Of a stretch of 64,000 nt of DNA, positions 59,781-64,000 are shown piece by piece; positions within the stretch are counted from its first letter, which is position 1, and each line of letters opens with the position of its first letter. The notes below the pieces were generated by a model that made no database searches, was not told the origin of the DNA, and saw nothing but the letters and a program-made list of their open reading frames with translations. The DNA comes from Streptomyces sp. Isolate_45 (GTDB lineage Bacteria; Actinomycetota; Actinomycetes; Streptomycetales; Streptomycetaceae), in assembly GCF_024721315.2 (NCBI RefSeq), contig NZ_JANFAK020000007.1:43151-107150 (forward strand). Direction: 5' to 3'. A program made the translations under genes and the position numbers.

Positions 59781-60848
59781 ATGCCTTCCCGCCCCGCCTC
59801 TCCCCGATTGGGCCGCAGGGGTTTCCTCACCCTTGCCGGCGGTGCCCTCCTGGCCGCCGCCGGATGCGCCCCGCAGACCACCAACGCCGCGCATTCCGGC
59901 CCCGTGGGCGAACTTCCCACCGGGCCGCCGCCCGCCGGAACGAAACTCGCCGTGGCCGTGCGGACCTCTCAGATCCAACTGGCCACCTCCGGTCTCGACA
60001 AGGAACTCGACTTCGAAGTCTCCTCCTGGATCAATCTCAACGCGGGGCCCGACATCATCCAGGGATTCCGGGCCCGTTCCATCGACATCGCGAGCAATGC
60101 GGGAATTCCGCCGATCCAGGCCGAAGCCATCGGGGTGAAGGCACGGATCGTCGCGGTGCAGGAACGCCCCAACCCCACCTACGTTTTCGCCACGGCACCC
60201 GGATCCGCCATCGCGACCGCCGCGGACTTCAAGGGCAAGCGGATCGCCTTCTCCCAGGGCCAGGCCCAGGGCGTGGTCGTCCTGCGTGCCCTGAAGAAGG
60301 CCGGGCTCGCCAACTCCGACGTGCAACTCGTCGCGCTGCCCAGCACGCAGTTCCTCACCGCCCTCCAGTCGAAGCAGGTCGACGTCGCACCCCTGGGCGA
60401 GCCGACCCTCACCAAGTACCTGACCCAGTACGGCAAGGACGGCGCCCGCGGCGTACGGACCGACGTCGTGGACCTCCTCACCGTCCTGTGGGCACCCCTG
60501 GAGGTCCTGAACGACCCCGCGAAGGCGGCCGCCGTACGCGGTTACGTGGCCCTCTGGGCACGGGGCGTGGTGTGGGCGGCGGAGCACGCCGACCAGTGGA
60601 TCGACGCGTACTACGTCAAGGACCAGGGCGTCAGCGCGGCCGACGGCCGGCGCATCGTCGACTCCCTCGCCAAGCCCGTCTTCCCGACGAGCTGGGACAA
60701 GGCCATCGCCTGGGAGCAGGAGACGGCGGACCTGATGGCCGAGGGCGGCTTCGTACCGAAGATCGACGTCAAGACGCTGTTCGACCGGCGCTTCGAGGGC
60801 CTCGCGGCCGCCGCCGTACCCGCCGGATACCGGGAGGGCGGGGCATGA
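59781..60848 (+). CDS. sulfonate-type ABC substrate-binding lipoprotein
   Basis: A 355-aa SsuA/TauA-like binding protein. RLGRRGFLTLAGG is a Tat motif and the lipobox is AAAGC. The mature part shows SWINLNAGPDIIQGFRARSI, IASNAGIPPIQAEAIG and RIAFSQGQAQGVVVLRALKK, a usual sulfonate/nitrate family pattern. The ATG at 59781 with AGGA 7 nt upstream is preferred; an ATG at 59763 overlaps the reductase stop. The stop overlaps the permease start (ATGA). Confidence 0.9.
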   Translation: MPSRPASPRLGRRGFLTLAGGALLAAAGCAPQTTNAAHSGPVGELPTGPPPAGTKLAVAVRTSQIQLATSGLDKELDFEVSSWINLNAGPDIIQGFRARSIDIASNAGIPPIQAEAIGVKARIVAVQERPNPTYVFATAPGSAIATAADFKGKRIAFSQGQAQGVVVLRALKKAGLANSDVQLVALPSTQFLTALQSKQVDVAPLGEPTLTKYLTQYGKDGARGVRTDVVDLLTVLWAPLEVLNDPAKAAAVRGYVALWARGVVWAAEHADQWIDAYYVKDQGVSAADGRRIVDSLAKPVFPTSWDKAIAWEQETADLMAEGGFVPKIDVKTLFDRRFEGLAAAAVPAGYREGGA

Positions 60849-61765
60849 GCGGAGCCCTGACGGGCCCGCGCGTGCGGGCACCGGAAATCGAAACCGCGAA
60901 GGACCCCGGCACCGCGCCGGGAGCGCCGCCCGGCGGTACCGCGGAGCCCCCCGGCCCACCCCCCGGACGGCGCCCGGTGAACCGCAGGACCCGGCGGCTG
61001 GGCCCCGGCCGCGGTGTCCCGTTCGGCCGCCTCCTGGGGCCCGCGCTGCTCATCGCCGTCTGGTGGGCGGCTTCCGCCGGGGGATTCCTCGACCCGCGCA
61101 TCCTCTCCGGCCCCGACGCCGTGATCGCCACCGCGGCCGAACTGGTCGAGGACGGCCGCCTCCAGGGCAACGTCCTCGTATCCCTCCAACGGGCCGGCCT
61201 CGGACTGCTGTTCGGCGTCCTCGTGGGCGTCGCGGCCGCCGTCCTCGCCGGGCTGAGCCGCACCGGCGAGTACCTCGTCGACGGGCCGTTCCAGATCAAG
61301 CGGGCCATCCCGTCCCTGGCGATGCTGCCCCTGCTCATCCTCTGGCTGGGCATCGGCGAGCAGATGAAGGTCACCGTCATCGCCCTCGGCGTCGCGGTGA
61401 ACATGTACATCAACACGTACGCCTCGCTCACCAGCATCGACAACCGCCACGTCGAACTCGCCGAGGTGCTCGGACTGAGCCGCCGGCGCTTCCTGCGCAA
61501 GGTGGTCCTCCCCGGCTCCCTGCCCGGCTTCTTCGTCGGGCTGCGGCTCGGAGTGACCTCGGCCTGGCTGGGCCTGATCGTCGTCGAACAGATCAACGCC
61601 ACCAGCGGAATCGGCTACATGATGTTCCAGGCCCAGCAGTACGCCCAGTCCGACGTGATCATCGTCGGCCTGGTGGCCTACGGAATCTTCGGCTTCTCCT
61701 CCGACGCACTGGTCCGCGCGATCGAACGGAGGGCCCTGTCATGGCGGCGTACGCTGGCCGGCTGA
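60845..61765 (+). CDS. sulfonate-type ABC permease
   Basis: A 306-aa SsuC/TauC-like permease. A Pro/Gly-rich N-terminal extension (about 1-55) precedes about six membrane segments; the EAA loop reads EVLGLSRRRFLRKVVLPGSL. The start overlaps the binding-protein stop by 4 bp, and its end overlaps the ATPase gene by 25 bp. Confidence 0.92.
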   Translation: MSGALTGPRVRAPEIETAKDPGTAPGAPPGGTAEPPGPPPGRRPVNRRTRRLGPGRGVPFGRLLGPALLIAVWWAASAGGFLDPRILSGPDAVIATAAELVEDGRLQGNVLVSLQRAGLGLLFGVLVGVAAAVLAGLSRTGEYLVDGPFQIKRAIPSLAMLPLLILWLGIGEQMKVTVIALGVAVNMYINTYASLTSIDNRHVELAEVLGLSRRRFLRKVVLPGSLPGFFVGLRLGVTSAWLGLIVVEQINATSGIGYMMFQAQQYAQSDVIIVGLVAYGIFGFSSDALVRAIERRALSWRRTLAG

Positions 61766-62592
61766 CCGAAGGACCGGCCGGACGGGCCCTCGCCCCTGCC
61801 GCGGTGCGCACCAGCCGACTCGTCCGCCGCTTCGGCGAGCGGACGATCCTCCAGGAACTCGACCTCACCCTCGGCGCGGGCGAGTTCACCGCCCTCCTGG
61901 GCCGCAGCGGCTCCGGCAAGTCGACCCTGCTGCGGGCCGTCGCCGGCCTCGACCACGACGTCGCCGGGTCCGGCGAGCTCACCGTCCCCGAACGAGTCTC
62001 CCTCTCCTTCCAGGACTCCCGGTTGCTGCCCTGGCTGCGCGTCCTGGACAACGTCACCCTCGGACTGCGCGGACCCGGCGTCCGCGAACGCGGTGTGCGC
62101 GCCCTCGTCGAGGTGGGCCTCGAAGGCCGCGAGCGTGCCTGGTCGCACGAGCTGTCCGGGGGCGAGCAGCAGCGCGCCGCCCTGGCCCGCGCGCTGGTGA
62201 GCGACCCCGAACTGCTGCTGGCGGACGAGCCGTTCGGTGCCCTGGACGCCCTGACGCGCATCCGGATGCACGGACTGCTGCGCGAGCTCTACGAACGCCA
62301 CCGCCCCGCGGTCCTCCTCGTCACCCACGACGTGGACGAGGCGGTCGAACTGGCCGACCGCGTGCTCGTCCTGGACCACGGCCGCATCTCGGTCGACCTC
62401 GCCGTCGACCTGCCCACCCCGAGGAGCCGGCGCCACCCGCGCTTCCAGGAGTACCGCGACACCCTGCTCGCCGCCCTCGGCGTGTCCGAGCAACCCGAGC
62501 AACCCGACCCGACCGACCCGACCGGACACGCGGCCCCGACCGCCCCCGTCGACCACCACCAGAAGGACGCCCCCGATGCCGGACACGCCTGA
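61741..62592 (+). CDS. sulfonate-type ABC ATPase
   Basis: A 283-aa SsuB-like ATPase. Walker A GRSGSGKST, Q-loop FQDSRLLPWL, signature LSGGEQQR, Walker B LLADEPFGALD and switch THD are present. The C-terminal 35 residues are a Pro/Asp/Thr-rich tail. Its start is inside the permease gene and its end overlaps the monooxygenase gene by 17 bp, so the five genes from 59230 are one operon. Confidence 0.92.
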   Translation: MAAYAGRLTEGPAGRALAPAAVRTSRLVRRFGERTILQELDLTLGAGEFTALLGRSGSGKSTLLRAVAGLDHDVAGSGELTVPERVSLSFQDSRLLPWLRVLDNVTLGLRGPGVRERGVRALVEVGLEGRERAWSHELSGGEQQRAALARALVSDPELLLADEPFGALDALTRIRMHGLLRELYERHRPAVLLVTHDVDEAVELADRVLVLDHGRISVDLAVDLPTPRSRRHPRFQEYRDTLLAALGVSEQPEQPDPTDPTGHAAPTAPVDHHQKDAPDAGHA

Positions 62593-63961
62593 GCGCAAGC
62601 CCCTCCACCTCAACGCCTTCCTGATGTCGGTCGGCCACCACGAGGCGTCCTGGCGGCTCCCCGAGAGCCCCGCCGACGGCGGCACCGGCATCGCGCACTA
62701 CCAGAACCTCGCCCGGATCGCCGAACGCGGCCGGTTCGACTCGGTGTTCCTCGCCGACAGCCCCGTCCTCCAGGGCGACCCCGGGCGGCGGCCCTCCAGC
62801 AAGCTGGAGCCGACCGTCCTGCTGACCGCCCTGGCGGCGGTCACGAGCCGGATCGGACTCATCGCCACCGCCTCCACCAGCTACAACGAGCCCTTCAACC
62901 TGGCCCGCCGGTTCGCGTCCCTCGACCACGTCTCGAACGGCCGCGCCGGATGGAACATCGTCACCACCGCCGGCGCCGAGGCCGCCCGCAACTTCGGACT
63001 CGACGACACCCCGCTGCACCGCGACCGCTACCGGCGCGCCGCCGAGTTCGTCGACGTCGCGACGAAACTCTGGGACAGCTGGGCCGACGACGCCGTCCTC
63101 GGTGACAAGGAGACGGGCGTCCACACCCGGGCCGACCGGGTCCGCCCCGTGCACCACCACGGCGAGTTCTTCCGCGTCGACGGTCCGCTCAACGTGGAAC
63201 GCTCCCCGCAGGGGCACCCGCTCCTCGTGCAGGCCGGCTCCAGCGAGGACGGCAAGGAGTTCGCCGCCCGCCACGCGGAGGCCGTGTTCACCGCGCAACA
63301 GACCCTCGACGACGGAATCGCCTTCTACAAGGACGTCAAACGCCGGGCCCTCGCCCTCGGCCGCGACCCGGACGGCATCAAGATCCTCCCCGGCATCGTC
63401 CCCGTCATCGGCGACACCGAGGCCGAGGCCCGCGAACTCGACGCCGAACTGGACCGGCTCATCGTCCCCGAGTACGCCAAACGACAGCTCGCCCTGCGGC
63501 TCGGAATCGCCCCGGACGCCCTCGACCTCGACTCCGAACTCCCCGACGACATCCCCACCGAGGACGAGATCGAAGGCGCGAAGAGCCGCTACACCCTCGT
63601 CGTCGAACTGGCCCGCCGCGAGCGGCTCACCGTACGACAGCTCATCGGCCGCCTCGGCGGCGGCCGCGGACACCGCACCTTCGCCGGCACCGCGGAGCAG
63701 GTCGCCGACACCATCGAGCACTGGTACGACAGCGGAGCCGCCGACGGCTTCAACATCATGCCCGCCGTCCTCCCCTCGGGGCTGGAGCGCTTCGTGGACC
63801 GCGTCGTCCCGATCCTCCAGGAACGCGGCCTGTTCCGCACGGAGTACACCGGCACGACCCTGCGGGAACACTACGGCCTCCCGCGCCCCGCCAACCGCCT
63901 CTTCGACGGTACCGCCGCGCACGCCGCCCACCCCGGCAACGGCCTGGTGGAGGCCCGGTGA
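62576..63961 (+). CDS. LLM flavin monooxygenase, NtaA/SnaA/DszA type
   Basis: A 461-aa FMNH2-dependent monooxygenase of the NtaA/SnaA/DszA/SfnG group: LNAFLMSVGHHEASWR at the start, FDSVFLADSP, EPTVLLTALAAVTSRIGLI, SNGRAGWNIVT and GHPLLVQAGSSEDG. Family members oxidise nitrilotriacetate, dibenzothiophene sulfone, or dimethyl sulfone. With a sulfonate importer, a cysteine leader and a flavin reductase in the operon, it probably releases sulfur from an organosulfur compound. The gene is complete and ends 39 bp before the window edge. Confidence 0.92.
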   Translation: MPDTPERKPLHLNAFLMSVGHHEASWRLPESPADGGTGIAHYQNLARIAERGRFDSVFLADSPVLQGDPGRRPSSKLEPTVLLTALAAVTSRIGLIATASTSYNEPFNLARRFASLDHVSNGRAGWNIVTTAGAEAARNFGLDDTPLHRDRYRRAAEFVDVATKLWDSWADDAVLGDKETGVHTRADRVRPVHHHGEFFRVDGPLNVERSPQGHPLLVQAGSSEDGKEFAARHAEAVFTAQQTLDDGIAFYKDVKRRALALGRDPDGIKILPGIVPVIGDTEAEARELDAELDRLIVPEYAKRQLALRLGIAPDALDLDSELPDDIPTEDEIEGAKSRYTLVVELARRERLTVRQLIGRLGGGRGHRTFAGTAEQVADTIEHWYDSGAADGFNIMPAVLPSGLERFVDRVVPILQERGLFRTEYTGTTLREHYGLPRPANRLFDGTAAHAAHPGNGLVEAR

Positions 63962-64000
63962 CGGGCTGTCCCCCCACCACGACGGAGCCGGCCGCGGCGC

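Noticed and set aside
1..64000. CRISPR arrays, tRNA or rRNA genes, intact transposases
   Set aside because: None recognised on either strand by reading; the tandem arrays found have no spacers.

Overview
The window looks like chromosome of a Streptomyces-type actinomycete. Base composition is very GC-rich with strong G/C bias at third codon positions. Several gene families are typical of the group: a subtilisin-inhibitor (SSI) protein, a PucR-type regulator, an RsbW-like ATP-binding protein, an ECF41 sigma factor, DUF4232 lipoprotein, Tat-exported proteins and paired CAP-domain secreted proteins. No rRNA, tRNA, CRISPR array or intact insertion sequence was seen.

Layout. 0.2-10.2 kb holds housekeeping and detoxification genes: exported beta-carbonic anhydrase, Vat-type acetyltransferase, DinB protein, class A beta-lactamase, DUF4232 lipoprotein, an HxlR regulator with a ketopantoate-reductase-like gene, a metallo-hydrolase, and an AtzG/AtzE-like amidase pair with a TetR-like gene. 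10.3-18.6 kb is small genes: two Nudix hydrolases, VOC and DUF4180 proteins, a CAP protein and an ECF41 sigma factor. 18.8-26.0 kb carries two adjacent DUF4139 (MuiA-like) genes, a GlxA-type regulator, GAPDH and a PucR-type regulator.

26.0-35.8 kb is the most unusual region. It is a nine-gene minus-strand operon around a stand-alone LanB N-terminal (glutamylation-type) protein. With it are two cysteine-free ~100-residue candidate substrate peptides, an amidohydrolase, an FMN reductase, a PRMT-like methyltransferase, a VOC protein, an SDR, and a LAL-like TPR protein that lacks Walker A and a DNA-binding domain. There is no LanC, no elimination domain and no cysteine in the peptides, so it is unlikely to make lanthionines. 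A peptide-aminoacyl-tRNA-ligase (PEARL) or related RiPP-like pathway fits better.

36-43 kb is a decay zone next to intact genes. It holds an alpha/beta-hydrolase remnant and a multiply frameshifted FAD monooxygenase, alongside an intact CYP152-like peroxygenase, an anti-sigma-like ATPase and an Orn/Lys/Arg-type decarboxylase divergent from a LysR gene. 43.4-48.8 kb and 57.2-64 kb are two sulfur-acquisition regions: a rhodanese, two ABC importers, two flavin-dependent monooxygenases, a flavin reductase and a ROK regulator. Three apparently leaderless short ORFs with cysteine codons precede these genes, each with the same promoter geometry, suggesting cysteine-responsive attenuation. Between the two regions lie the SSI gene, a second CAP gene whose 5' leader matches that of the first, a FUSC-type membrane protein, a hemerythrin protein, a frameshifted NHL-type pseudogene and several hypothetical genes.
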